Shown here: one piece after another, positions 1 to 8,000 of the stretch
Layout: each line of letters opens with the position of its first letter
How positions within the stretch are numbered: position 1 is the stretch's first letter
DNA from: an uncultured Clostridia bacterium
GTDB lineage: Bacteria; Bacillota; Clostridia; Christensenellales; Borkfalkiaceae
Direction: 5' to 3'
DNA: 15,608 bases
Assembly: GCA_904501795.1 (NCBI GenBank)
Contig: CAJGCK010000028.1
Coordinates: forward strand, 1 to 15,608
Notes under the pieces: generated by a model
Told to the model about the DNA's origin: nothing
Databases searched by the model: none
Seen by the model: the letters and a program-made list of their open reading frames with translations, nothing else
Made by a program: the position numbers and the translations under genes

Positions 1-417
1 ACGACCTTAGACAATAGATTAATTAGAGATTTTGCTAACGATAACAATAAGAATTTTCAAACGGTCTTACGTGGCTTGGTTCCCAGGAACTTAGTTGCCG
101 AGATAATAAGGAGAACGTCCGTTTCGCCGTTAAAAAAATGTTGTCTTATAACGATACAAGAGAGAAAGAAAATTGTTTCAGTACTTAAAAACTTTGAGAT
201 AATAATAAAGGGACTAAGAGATATAGAAGAAGCAATAGTTACCTCTGGTGGAATAAACGTTAAAGAAATTAATCCAAAAACAATGGAAAGTAAACTTATA
301 AAAGGTCTTTTCTTTGCTGGAGAAGTAATAGACGTAGACGCTTTTACAGGCGGTTTTAACGTACAAATAGCATTTTCAACCGGCTTTTTAGCAGGGAAAA
401 GCGCAAAAGAAATATAA
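1..417 (+). CDS. BaiN/YhiN (HI0933-like) FAD-dependent oxidoreductase, C-terminal part
   Basis: The reading frame is open from base 1 and ends at TAA 415-417, so only the last 138 residues of a roughly 400-residue flavoprotein are present; the true start lies upstream of the window. The TTG at 76 is in frame but is not needed as a start. The C-terminal half carries the family signature: an AIVTSGG stretch, then EINPKTMESK, then GLFFAGEVIDVD and a TGGFN-QIAFSTG-AG ending. In this family these segments close the Rossmann-like FAD fold and contact FAD. Members are annotated as aminoacetone oxidase-like or BaiN-like flavoproteins, but the substrate is generally unknown and cannot be deduced here. 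The gene lies 16 bases before cmk, an order common in Clostridia, so it is probably co-transcribed with the operon that follows. The family is secure; the function is not. Confidence 0.88.
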   Translation, partial: TTLDNRLIRDFANDNNKNFQTVLRGLVPRNLVAEIIRRTSVSPLKKCCLITIQERKKIVSVLKNFEIIIKGLRDIEEAIVTSGGINVKEINPKTMESKLIKGLFFAGEVIDVDAFTGGFNVQIAFSTGFLAGKSAKEI

Positions 418-433
418 AAGGTAGGATATTCAA

Positions 434-1093
434 ATGAAAAAAATCACGATAGCATTAGACGGCCCTTCCGGTAGCGGAAAAAGCACTATAGCAAAAGCAT
501 TGTCGCAAAAACTTAATATTTTATATTTAGATACGGGGGCTATGTATCGTGCCACCGCAATTAAATCCTTAAAATTAGGAATTGACACTTTTGATGAAGA
601 TGGTGTTAAAACTTTTATAGAAGATATAGACTTAAAAATCAAATACGTTGACGGCGCACAACGTACGTTTTTAGATGGTGAAGACGTATCGGATAAGATT
701 CGTGAACCGCACGTTTCTATGGCCGCGTCAAATATTTCAAGCCTAAAATGCGTAAGGCTAAAGATGGTAGATATGCAACGAAAAATTGCATCTTCAATGT
801 CGTGTGTATTAGACGGTAGAGATATAGGCTCTTTCGTGTTGCCAAACGCCGATTACAAGTTTTATATCACTGCAAGCGTTGAAGTTAGAACGAATAGAAG
901 GTTTGCCGAGTTGAAACAAAAAGGGCATGACGTTGATTTCGAACAGTTGTATAAAGAAATTGAACAAAGAGATTACAACGATAAAAATAGGGATTTTGCC
1001 CCGTTAAAACAAGCTGATGACGCAGTGTTAATCGATACTTCTAATATGACGATTGAAGAAGTTATCAACAAAGTAGTTTCATATATAAAATAA
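434..1093 (+). CDS. cmk: Cytidylate (CMP/dCMP) kinase
   Basis: Transfers the gamma phosphate of ATP to CMP or dCMP, giving the diphosphates needed for RNA, DNA and CDP-lipid synthesis; cytosolic. At 219 residues it has the usual length for bacterial Cmk. The P-loop GPSGSGKST lies at residues 10-18, followed by the family YLDTGAMYRA segment (31-40) that helps form the nucleotide-monophosphate site. The LDGRDIGSFV segment near residue 127 is the Cmk GRDIG motif, and the arginine-rich stretch around 150-185 corresponds to the NMP-binding and lid regions. An AAGGTAGGA ribosome binding site (419-427) sits just before the ATG. It is 16 bases after the flavoprotein gene and 18 bases before plsC, consistent with one operon. 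Nothing appears truncated or odd. Confidence is high. Confidence 0.97.
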   Translation: MKKITIALDGPSGSGKSTIAKALSQKLNILYLDTGAMYRATAIKSLKLGIDTFDEDGVKTFIEDIDLKIKYVDGAQRTFLDGEDVSDKIREPHVSMAASNISSLKCVRLKMVDMQRKIASSMSCVLDGRDIGSFVLPNADYKFYITASVEVRTNRRFAELKQKGHDVDFEQLYKEIEQRDYNDKNRDFAPLKQADDAVLIDTSNMTIEEVINKVVSYIK

Positions 1094-1111
1094 TATAAGG
1101 ATTTTTCTTAA

Positions 1112-1723
1112 ATGAACGCTTTTAAAAAATTTTTGCTTAAAACATTTAATTTGTTTTATCCTAAAAAAGTTTACGGACTAAATAATATCCCAGAGGGTGG
1201 GGCTCTTTTTGCGGGGAATCATCTTAGCGCTCTCGACCCGATTATGATACTTGATATTTATAATAAAGACCCTTTTATTCTTGCAAAAAAGGAAATTTTT
1301 AAGTGCAAATTAGTTGGTGCAGTAGTTAAGGCGTACGGCGGAATTCCTATCGACCGTCAAAAACCTGATATACAGTCGCTTCTTAAAGCGGTTAAAGTGT
1401 TGAAAGAAAACAAAAAACTTATAGTTTTTCCTGAAGGGACTAGGAACAAAACTAAAACGGATAAAATCCAGCAAATTAAAGGCGGTACTGGTGTTTTTGC
1501 GGTAAAGTCAAAGTGCCCGATTGTGCCTATTATTGCACTAAAAAAGCCAAGAATTTTTATAAAAAATAGTTATCTTATAGGTAAACCGTTTTATTTAGAC
1601 GCATTTTACGGTAAAAAGTTAGACGATGCGGTTATACAAGAAATAGACGAATTGATAACAAAAAAGATGGTAGAAACGCAAATCGAACTTAAAAATCTCG
1701 TGGGCGGTAAGAAAAACAAATGA
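1112..1723 (+). CDS. plsC: 1-acyl-sn-glycerol-3-phosphate acyltransferase (PlsC/LPLAT family)
   Basis: Acylates lysophosphatidic acid to phosphatidic acid, the precursor of membrane phospholipids, at the inner face of the membrane. The 203-residue protein shows the ordered LPLAT motifs: the catalytic NHxxxxD as NHLSALD (His37, Asp42), the GGIPIDR block at 76-82 and the substrate-binding FPEGTR at 106-111, followed by a PIVPI block. There is no long N-terminal transmembrane helix, only a short hydrophobic/basic amphipathic start (residues 1-16), common in the small PlsC proteins of Clostridia. The stop codon overlaps the start of the ispH-rpsA gene (ATGA, 1720-1723), implying translational coupling. 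Family assignment is secure. The preference for acyl-ACP or acyl-CoA cannot be read from the sequence, and a different lysophospholipid acceptor remains possible. Confidence 0.92.
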   Translation: MNAFKKFLLKTFNLFYPKKVYGLNNIPEGGALFAGNHLSALDPIMILDIYNKDPFILAKKEIFKCKLVGAVVKAYGGIPIDRQKPDIQSLLKAVKVLKENKKLIVFPEGTRNKTKTDKIQQIKGGTGVFAVKSKCPIVPIIALKKPRIFIKNSYLIGKPFYLDAFYGKKLDDAVIQEIDELITKKMVETQIELKNLVGGKKNK

Positions 1724-3858
1724 TTGTCGTAAAAGGTAAATACAGTGGTTTTTGTTTTGGTGTAAAAAGGGCTGTGGCAGAAGCAGAAAGGCTAAGCGGA
1801 GCAAACAACTACGTTTTAGGGGAAATTATACATAATGAAAATATAATAAATCGCCTAAAATCGCTTGGAATAAAAACCATTAACTCGTTAGACGAAACAA
1901 CGCTAACAGAAGAAGATACCGTGCTTATAAGAACCCACGGGGAGCCAAAAAGCACTTTCGATATATTAAGTGAAAAGGGCGTTAAAATAATCGATTGCAC
2001 TTGCCCGTTTGTAAAAGAAATACAAAATATAGTTTATAAACATTATTTAGATGGATATAAGATCGTAATCATAGGCAAGGCCGAGCATCCAGAGATCGTG
2101 GGAATAAACGGCTGGTGTGATAATACTGCGATAATAACCGAAAAAACGGAAGATTTAACAAATTTACCATTTGATAAAATTTGTGTTGTAGTTCAAACCA
2201 CGTATTCCGAAGAAAAATTTAATAAAATTATTAAAATTTTTGATAACTACGGGGTAAAAAAGGTTGCTATTTTCAAAACAATTTGCTATACTACAACCAA
2301 ACGGCAAAAGGAAGCGGAAAAAATCTCCGCCACGTGCGACGCTGTGGTTGTTTTAGGTGGGGCAAAAAGCAATAACACCGAAAAATTGTTTGACATTTGT
2401 TCAAGAAATTGTATAAACACTTTTCGTATGGTCGACCCTTTTGACTTTGATTATGAAAAAATAAAAAATTATAAAAAGGTAGGAATTGTTTTAGGAGCGT
2501 CAACGCCCATCGAACAATTTCAGGAGGTTATCTCAAACATGGAGAAAGTTACAGAAGAAATCATCACAACCGAAACTGCACCGGTAGAAACCGAAGTTAA
2601 GGCAGAAAACAAAGTTAATGCTAAATCTGAAATGGAAATTGCATTTAACAAAATCAAACAACACAACTGGAGACCCGGTCAAGTAGTAGTTGCGAAGATA
2701 TCTTTAGTAAAAGAGAACGGAATAGTTTTATCTGTTAAAAACACTAAGGCAGACTTTTTTGAAGTTCCTAACGAAGAACTAATTAACGAAGACAAATCTA
2801 CTTACAAAGTAGACGATGATATAAGAGTAATGGTTGTTGGTAAAAACCCAACCAGATTCTCTGAAAAGGCAATGGCAAAAGTTATTGCTGAAGAAGCTGA
2901 ATTCGAAGAAATTAAAAACGGCAAGATTTTCGAAGCTGTAGTAGAAGCAACGAACAAAGGTGGCTTAACTGCAAAATACGGCAAAATTCCCGTGTTTATT
3001 CCTTCTTCTCAAATCAAATTAGGTTTTGTTAACGATTTAGAAAAATACGTAGGTAAGACCTTAAGACTTAAAGCAGAAAAAGTAGAAAGCCGTGGCCCAA
3101 GAAAACAAATAATCGCATCACAAAAGGTTATTCTTCTTGCTGAAAAAGAAGAAAGAGACGCGATAAAGGCTCAAAAAGAACAAGAATTCTTCTCAAATAT
3201 CCAAGAAGGTGACGTTGTTTTAGGAACTCCCGTTAGATTTGCTCCGTTCGGCGCATTCGTATCGGTTAACGGCTTTGATTGTTTAGCACATATATCAGAC
3301 CTTTCTTGGACTGGTTGCAACGAATGTGCAGACGTTTTAGAACTAGGCAAAGAATATGAATTTATCATTCTAAAGATAGATCAAGAAACCAAAAGAGTAT
3401 CGGTTGGCTACAAACAACTTCAACCGAAACCTTGGGACACCGTTTTAGAAAGATACGCCGTTGGTGACGTTGTTAAAGGCAAGGTAGTTAGAATTGTATC
3501 TTTCGGTGCTTTCGTTGAAGTAGAAAAAGGTGTTGACGGTCTTGTTCACGTATCTCAAATTTCTAACAAATGGCTTGAAAATCCTGTTACCGCGTTAGAA
3601 GTTGGTCAAGAAGTTGAAGCAAAAATCATAGAGATAAACGCTGAAAAAGAAAAAATGACCCTTTCTATCAAGGCTCTTCTTGCTGAAGCTGAACCTCAAC
3701 AAGAAGTTAAGGAAGAAAATTCTGACAAACCTGTTAAAGAAAAGAAACGTGGTGCAAAGAAGGCTGAATCTCAAGAGCCCGAAGAACTTCGTGAATGGAA
3801 AGATAACGACGTTGGCGGTGCTTCAATCGCGGAAATAATTAGTAACCTCGAAAAATAA
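1720..3858 (+). CDS. ispH-rpsA: IspH (HMBPP reductase) fused to ribosomal protein S1
   Basis: One 712-residue frame. Residues 1 to about 275 are 4-hydroxy-3-methylbut-2-enyl diphosphate reductase, the last step of the MEP isoprenoid pathway. The three iron-sulfur cysteines are Cys12 (GFCFGV), Cys95 (DCTCPFV) and Cys189 (ICYTTTKRQ). Substrate and proton-relay residues His38, His73, His123 and Glu125 are present, as are SNNT at 217-220 and the GASTP block (259-263). Then comes a Glu/Thr/Lys-rich linker (about 278-312) and four S1 RNA-binding domains: about 315-385 (degenerate), 397-470, 496-567 and 581-650. The last two carry the FGAFV...HIS/HVS core. A charged tail ends the protein. The S1 part would bind mRNA on the 30S subunit. 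IspH-S1 fusions are known in Clostridia. The start overlaps plsC by 4 bases. A strong internal ribosome binding site precedes Met274, so a free 439-residue S1 may also be made. Confidence 0.96.
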   Translation: MIVVKGKYSGFCFGVKRAVAEAERLSGANNYVLGEIIHNENIINRLKSLGIKTINSLDETTLTEEDTVLIRTHGEPKSTFDILSEKGVKIIDCTCPFVKEIQNIVYKHYLDGYKIVIIGKAEHPEIVGINGWCDNTAIITEKTEDLTNLPFDKICVVVQTTYSEEKFNKIIKIFDNYGVKKVAIFKTICYTTTKRQKEAEKISATCDAVVVLGGAKSNNTEKLFDICSRNCINTFRMVDPFDFDYEKIKNYKKVGIVLGASTPIEQFQEVISNMEKVTEEIITTETAPVETEVKAENKVNAKSEMEIAFNKIKQHNWRPGQVVVAKISLVKENGIVLSVKNTKADFFEVPNEELINEDKSTYKVDDDIRVMVVGKNPTRFSEKAMAKVIAEEAEFEEIKNGKIFEAVVEATNKGGLTAKYGKIPVFIPSSQIKLGFVNDLEKYVGKTLRLKAEKVESRGPRKQIIASQKVILLAEKEERDAIKAQKEQEFFSNIQEGDVVLGTPVRFAPFGAFVSVNGFDCLAHISDLSWTGCNECADVLELGKEYEFIILKIDQETKRVSVGYKQLQPKPWDTVLERYAVGDVVKGKVVRIVSFGAFVEVEKGVDGLVHVSQISNKWLENPVTALEVGQEVEAKIIEINAEKEKMTLSIKALLAEAEPQQEVKEENSDKPVKEKKRGAKKAESQEPEELREWKDNDVGGASIAEIISNLEK
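2522..2541 (+). promoter_or_regulatory. Internal Shine-Dalgarno and in-frame ATG at the IspH/S1 junction
   Basis: A perfect AGGAGG (2522-2527) is followed after 11 bases by ATG at 2539-2541, in frame with ispH-rpsA (Met274). Initiation here would give a 439-residue protein starting MEKVTEE and containing only the linker and four S1 domains. The AGGAGG is written by Gln-Glu codons CAG GAG, although nearly every Gln codon in the S1 part is CAA and most Glu codons are GAA. That suggests the sequence is kept for a reason other than the protein. It may be the original rpsA start retained after fusion. Confidence 0.6.
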
Positions 3859-3864
3859 TTAATT

Positions 3865-3897
3865 AAACGGGTTTTTGTAAAAACCCGTTTTTCTTTT
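3865..3897 (+). terminator. Intrinsic terminator after ispH-rpsA
   Basis: An 11-bp stem AAACGGGTTTT/AAAACCCGTTT (3865-3875 with 3880-3890) and a TGTA loop are followed by the T-rich tract TTCTTTT. It starts 7 bases after the rpsA stop and ends the housekeeping operon. Confidence 0.9.
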
Positions 3898-3918
3898 AAA
3901 AATAAATGGAGAAAAGAT

Positions 3919-5451
3919 ATGAACTATTATGAACTAGCATCGTTTATAGTATATTTCTTACTTGTATTATGTGTTGGAGTATACTTTTTCCTTAAGAGTA
4001 GAGGAAGCGGTGAAAAAGAGTATTTCTTAGGTGGTAGAAATATGGGCGGTGTTGTTTCAGCACTATCCGCAGGCGCATCCGACATGTCGGCTTGGGTACT
4101 TATGGGACTTCCTGGTTCAATTTGTTTGTACGGTTTAGGTCAAGTATGGATTTCAATAGGCTTACTTATAGGTACAGTTTGCGCTTGGCTTTTTGTTGCA
4201 CCTAAACTACGTAGATTTGCGATTTTGGCTGACGACGCAATAACTATTCCGCAATTCTTCTCGAATAGATTTAAAACTAAAAATCCTTTCCTAAGAGTTA
4301 CTTGTGCGGTAATCTTCGTTATTGCATATTGTATTTATGCTGCATCAAGTATAAACGCTTGTGGTGAATTATTTACAACCGTTATGCCTGGTTCCGACCG
4401 TAAACTAGTTATGCTAATATTAGCAGTAATTATAGTGGTTTACACTTTCCTTGGCGGATATAACGCTGTTTGTTGGACGGATTTCTTCCAAGGAGTACTG
4501 ATGTTACTTGCGCTCATGCTCGTTCCTATTTTAGCACTTATAATTTTAAGAACTACTGGAACAGTTGGCGGTGCAACCGTTACTACCCCTGAAAACTATT
4601 ATAATTTATTATCTAGCGGTAAGTTAGATTGGAAGAGTGTTTCGGATATTTTAACCGGATTAGGTTGGGGCTTAGGCTATTTTGGTATGCCACATATTCT
4701 AATTAGATATATGGGTATTAAGTCGGAAAAAGAAATGAGAAAATCTCAAATTGTTGGTATAGGCTGGTTTGTTTTAATCGTCGCTTTCGCTACCATGGTC
4801 GGCTTAGTTGCTCACGAATATTTGGGTGACGCAGTAAATAAGGGCAATAACACCTTAGTGTTTATTAATATGGTTAGAAGCATATTCGGCGTGGGTGCTC
4901 TAGCGCTTATCGGTGGGGTGTTACTTTCAGCGATTATTGCGGCTGCGATGAGTACTTGCGATTCTCAGTTGCTAGCGTCTTCAAGTTCGTTCTCGTCTGA
5001 TATATACAAAACGGTTATCAAGAAAAACACAAGCGATAAAGAAATGCTTTGGGTAGGTAGAATAGCTGTTATAATAATAACTATCGTTGCGGTTCTAATC
5101 GCATTGTTTGGCTCTAACGATATAATGCAACTAGTTTCAGCCGCTTGGTCGATATTTGGCGCTGCATTTGGACCAGCAATGCTACTATGCTTGTTCTGGA
5201 AAAGATTTAACTACGTTGGCGCCGTAACGGGTATTATAACGGGCTTCTTAGTTTCCGTTTTATACATGGTATTATTCAACTTCGAATATTATGGATTTAC
5301 TAGTTTAATTTATAATACCAATCTTTATGAAATAGTTCCAGGCTTCATAATCGGCTTGTTGGCAAGTGTTGCGACAACTCTTTTAACAAAACCCCCGCAT
5401 GAAGACATAGTAAAACTATTCGAAAGTGTTAAGACTTTCAAAGAAGATTAA
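3919..5451 (+). CDS. putP: Sodium/proline symporter-type transporter (SSS family)
   Basis: A 510-residue inner-membrane sodium/solute symporter with the LeuT-like fold and about 13 hydrophobic segments. The family start is clear: a first helix at about 7-25, then YFLGGRNMGG, then SAGASDMSAW, in which Asp55, Met56, Ser57 and Trp59 fall at the positions of the PutP sodium/proline site (Asp55 in E. coli). A later MSTCDSQLLASSSSFSSDIYK segment matches the PutP helix-8 sodium-site Ser-Thr pair. Length and motif order fit PutP (about 500 residues) better than pantothenate or glucose symporters, so proline is the likely substrate, though this is by inference. GGAGA (3908-3912) is the ribosome binding site. 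The gene sits 22 bases after the rpsA terminator, leaving little room for a separate promoter, and converges on the ATPase gene. Confidence 0.9.
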   Translation: MNYYELASFIVYFLLVLCVGVYFFLKSRGSGEKEYFLGGRNMGGVVSALSAGASDMSAWVLMGLPGSICLYGLGQVWISIGLLIGTVCAWLFVAPKLRRFAILADDAITIPQFFSNRFKTKNPFLRVTCAVIFVIAYCIYAASSINACGELFTTVMPGSDRKLVMLILAVIIVVYTFLGGYNAVCWTDFFQGVLMLLALMLVPILALIILRTTGTVGGATVTTPENYYNLLSSGKLDWKSVSDILTGLGWGLGYFGMPHILIRYMGIKSEKEMRKSQIVGIGWFVLIVAFATMVGLVAHEYLGDAVNKGNNTLVFINMVRSIFGVGALALIGGVLLSAIIAAAMSTCDSQLLASSSSFSSDIYKTVIKKNTSDKEMLWVGRIAVIIITIVAVLIALFGSNDIMQLVSAAWSIFGAAFGPAMLLCLFWKRFNYVGAVTGIITGFLVSVLYMVLFNFEYYGFTSLIYNTNLYEIVPGFIIGLLASVATTLLTKPPHEDIVKLFESVKTFKED

Positions 5452-5461
5452 AAATACATAA

Positions 5462-5499
5462 AAAAAGGTTGTTTCCTTACTTATGGAAACAACCTTTTT
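5462..5499. terminator. Bidirectional intrinsic terminator between putP and the P-type ATPase
   Basis: A 15-bp perfect stem (5462-5476 with 5485-5499) has core GGTTGTTTCC/GGAAACAACC and the 8-base loop TTACTTAT. It carries A5 on the left and T5 on the right, so on either strand the transcript ends in a U run. It separates two convergent genes and can serve both. Confidence 0.93.
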
Positions 5500-5510
5500 A
5501 ATTTTAAAGA

Positions 5511-7925
5511 TTATCTTTTGTTAAACTTTATTTTTGAAAAAAGTTTGGTAAGTATTAGATATAATGGAACGTTAATAACGATTAAGGCTACAATCAAAAT
5601 TAACTTATCCCAGTTGGTTGATATAGAGCCGATAGGAGCAAGTGATAAAACGTTTAATCCAAAGAACATACCTATAATGCAAACTATTAAAACACCCAAC
5701 GAACAAACGAAAAACAAAACAGTGCGATATCTATTAAACGGTTTACATATAAAGAATAAATTAACTACACCAGAACATGTAAGAGCGTAAATACCCATTG
5801 AAGTATATGGGTTAAACATCAAGTTGCTACCGCACGCTAAAGCGTACCAGTCGACCGTTAAAACGCTTAAAAGTATAAGTAGTGCGCTTGGAATAGACTT
5901 TGAAAAGACGTATGTAATAAATCTACCTTTAACAAGCGAGTCGTTTGGTTGAAGAGACAAGAAAAAGGAAGGCAAACCTATTACTAAAACTTCTAACAAA
6001 ATCATTTGTTGTGTTTCAAAAGGCGAAGTGGGGAAGTGAGGTAGCACAAGCATAATGATTGCCATAAACATATTGAACAAAGTTTTCATAAGAAATAGCG
6101 ATGCCGAACTTTGAACGTTGTTAATAACACGCCTACCTTCGTAAACTACCTTAGGCATTGAGTTAAAGTTGTTATCTAATAGAACAAGGTGAGAAACGTT
6201 TCTTGCCGCGTCGCTTCCGCTTGCAACCGTAATGGCGCAGTCGGCTTCTTTAAGGGCTAATATATCGTTAACTCCGTCACCCGTCATCGCGGTAACGTGT
6301 CCCGCACTTTTAAGCGATTTAACTAATATTGCCTTTTGTTCGGGGCTAACTCTACCAAAAACGGTGTATTTGTTTGCTACCTCAAAAACTTCTTCATCGG
6401 TAAGATTTTCAAGGCTAATATAGTTTTCAGCACCAACGATTCCAACTCTTTTAGATACTTCGGAAACGGTTATAGGGTTATCTCCCGAAATAACTTTTAT
6501 AGCAACGTTGTTTTCCTTAAACCATTTAATCGTTTCTATCGCGTCGGAGCGAACGTTGTCTTCAATAACGATTAACGCAACGGGCGTAAAGTCACAAGGG
6601 GGAGTGTCGTTCAATATAAGTGAAATAGACTTTGCAACAACTAATACTCTAAGCCCCATTTTAGCGAAATTATCTACTTTATCTTTAACTGATAAATAAT
6701 TTTTGTCATCTAAAACAAATTCGGGTGCACCAAAGGCAAAAGTTTCGCCGTTGTCAAACTCAACGCACGACATTTTTCTTTTTGAGTTGAATGGAAGCGC
6801 TTTTTTTTGTTCAAAGAATTTTTTATCGCCAAAAAATTCCTGCATAGCGATAGCGGTTTGGTTATCATCTTTTAATGCGTATAACATTGAAGATATTGCG
6901 TTTGATATCGTGGATGTTGGCAATTCAGTAAGGGGTACAAGTTCCTTAACGTTCATCTTTCCATCGGTAATCGTGCCTGTTTTATCAAAACAAATAGTGT
7001 CTACTCTAGCCAACATCTCAAGAGAATATAAGTCTTGAACTAGGGTGTTATGTCTTGATAATTTGATAACACCCACGGCAAGAGCCATACTAGTAAGTAA
7101 AAACATTCCAGACGGTATCATGCCGATAACGATAGAAGAAGTTCCTTTAACCGCTAATTGATAACTTGCGTTAGATATTAGCATCGCTTTAAGCATAAAC
7201 GCAACTGCAAAAGGTACTATAATAATTCCTATAATTTTAATAATGGTATGTAATGATCCCATCAATTCCGAGTTGGGCTTTTTATATTTTTTTGCTTTAG
7301 CCGAAAGTTTTTCAACGTAATTATCAGCGCCAACGCTAGTCGCTTTAGCGTAACAATTTCCCGCCACGATAAAACTACCCGCAAAAAGTTGATCGCCCGC
7401 GCGTTTTTTAACAGGAACGCTTTCTCCCGTAAGTAAAGATTCGTTTACTTCGACCTCGCCACTAACTATTTGTGAGTCGGTTGGAATTTGAACCCCAAGT
7501 CCTAAGTAAATTATTTCATCTAGGACGATTTCGTTAGGTGATATTTCCGTTAAATTTCCAAAACGCACAACCTTAACTTTCTTATCGGACATAATGGAGA
7601 GTTTGTCTATGCAAATTTTGGCTCTAATTTCTTGAAGAATACCAATTGCGATGTTCGCCAAATAAATGGCTACGAAAAAAAAACTAGACAAGGGGGCGTT
7701 AATAGAAATTAAAGCAACTGTAACAATTAATCCAAGTAAGTTAAAAAAGGTACAAAAATTGCCCAAAAAAATGCTTAAATATGATTTAGAATATTTTTTT
7801 GAAACATGGTTAATCAGTCCTTGTTCTTTTCGTTTTTGAACTTGATCTGCGCTTAGTCCGTTTTCAATATCAGGTGAAAAAGGTTCAAAATTCAAGTCTT
7901 TAGCTGTTAAATTATTTTCTTTCAT
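5511..7925 (-). CDS. CtpE-like cation-transporting P-type ATPase
   Basis: An ATP-driven ion pump of the inner membrane, 804 residues from the chosen start. It shows the P-type order: cytosolic N-terminus, membrane helices 1-2 (about 50-97), actuator domain with TGES (166-169), helices 3-4 with GMIPSG, phosphorylation site DKTGTITDG (Asp314), hinge GDGVND (549-554), then about six C-terminal helices with a GLPSFFLSLQPND segment. The last motif and LARVDTICFDKTGT are typical of the CtpE group, whose mycobacterial member is linked to calcium uptake; the ion here is not certain. The helix-4 PEG of calcium pumps reads PSG. ATG at 7925 was chosen over the in-frame ATG at 7967 because AAGGAA (7937-7932) lies 6 bases before it, whereas the upstream ATG falls inside a hairpin that probably terminates leuS. 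Confidence 0.88.
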   Translation of the reverse strand: MKENNLTAKDLNFEPFSPDIENGLSADQVQKRKEQGLINHVSKKYSKSYLSIFLGNFCTFFNLLGLIVTVALISINAPLSSFFFVAIYLANIAIGILQEIRAKICIDKLSIMSDKKVKVVRFGNLTEISPNEIVLDEIIYLGLGVQIPTDSQIVSGEVEVNESLLTGESVPVKKRAGDQLFAGSFIVAGNCYAKATSVGADNYVEKLSAKAKKYKKPNSELMGSLHTIIKIIGIIIVPFAVAFMLKAMLISNASYQLAVKGTSSIVIGMIPSGMFLLTSMALAVGVIKLSRHNTLVQDLYSLEMLARVDTICFDKTGTITDGKMNVKELVPLTELPTSTISNAISSMLYALKDDNQTAIAMQEFFGDKKFFEQKKALPFNSKRKMSCVEFDNGETFAFGAPEFVLDDKNYLSVKDKVDNFAKMGLRVLVVAKSISLILNDTPPCDFTPVALIVIEDNVRSDAIETIKWFKENNVAIKVISGDNPITVSEVSKRVGIVGAENYISLENLTDEEVFEVANKYTVFGRVSPEQKAILVKSLKSAGHVTAMTGDGVNDILALKEADCAITVASGSDAARNVSHLVLLDNNFNSMPKVVYEGRRVINNVQSSASLFLMKTLFNMFMAIIMLVLPHFPTSPFETQQMILLEVLVIGLPSFFLSLQPNDSLVKGRFITYVFSKSIPSALLILLSVLTVDWYALACGSNLMFNPYTSMGIYALTCSGVVNLFFICKPFNRYRTVLFFVCSLGVLIVCIIGMFFGLNVLSLAPIGSISTNWDKLILIVALIVINVPLYLILTKLFSKIKFNKR

Positions 7926-7955
7926 CAATAATTCCTTAAAAAAATTAAAATTATA

Positions 7956-7981
7956 AGGTAACTGCATTTTTGCCGTTACCT
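7956..7981 (-). terminator. Hairpin after leuS, probable weak terminator
   Basis: AGGTAAC/GTTACCT (7956-7962 with 7975-7981), one mismatch, then GCA/TGC closing a TTTT loop. On the minus strand it begins 19 bases after the leuS stop and is followed by a T-rich run (TTATAATTTTAATTTTTTT). The U tract is not immediate, so termination may be partial and may let transcription continue into the ATPase gene. Confidence 0.5.
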
Positions 7982-8000
7982 AAAATAATTTATATTTTGT

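Noticed and set aside
430..642. Open frame on the minus strand opposite cmk
   Set aside because: It lies wholly within cmk, whose motifs are intact, and shows no recognisable domain. Similar antisense frames inside ispH-rpsA, the ATPase, leuS and potB/potC were dismissed for the same reason.
7935..7960. TATAAT on the minus strand as an ATPase promoter
   Set aside because: No matching -35 element lies 16-18 bases upstream, and the start site would fall at or inside the ribosome binding site.
7926..7967. Start of the P-type ATPase at ATG 7967 (818 residues)
   Set aside because: This ATG lies inside the probable leuS terminator hairpin. The extra 14 residues are unlike a P-type N-terminus, and ATG 7925 has the well-placed AAGGAA.
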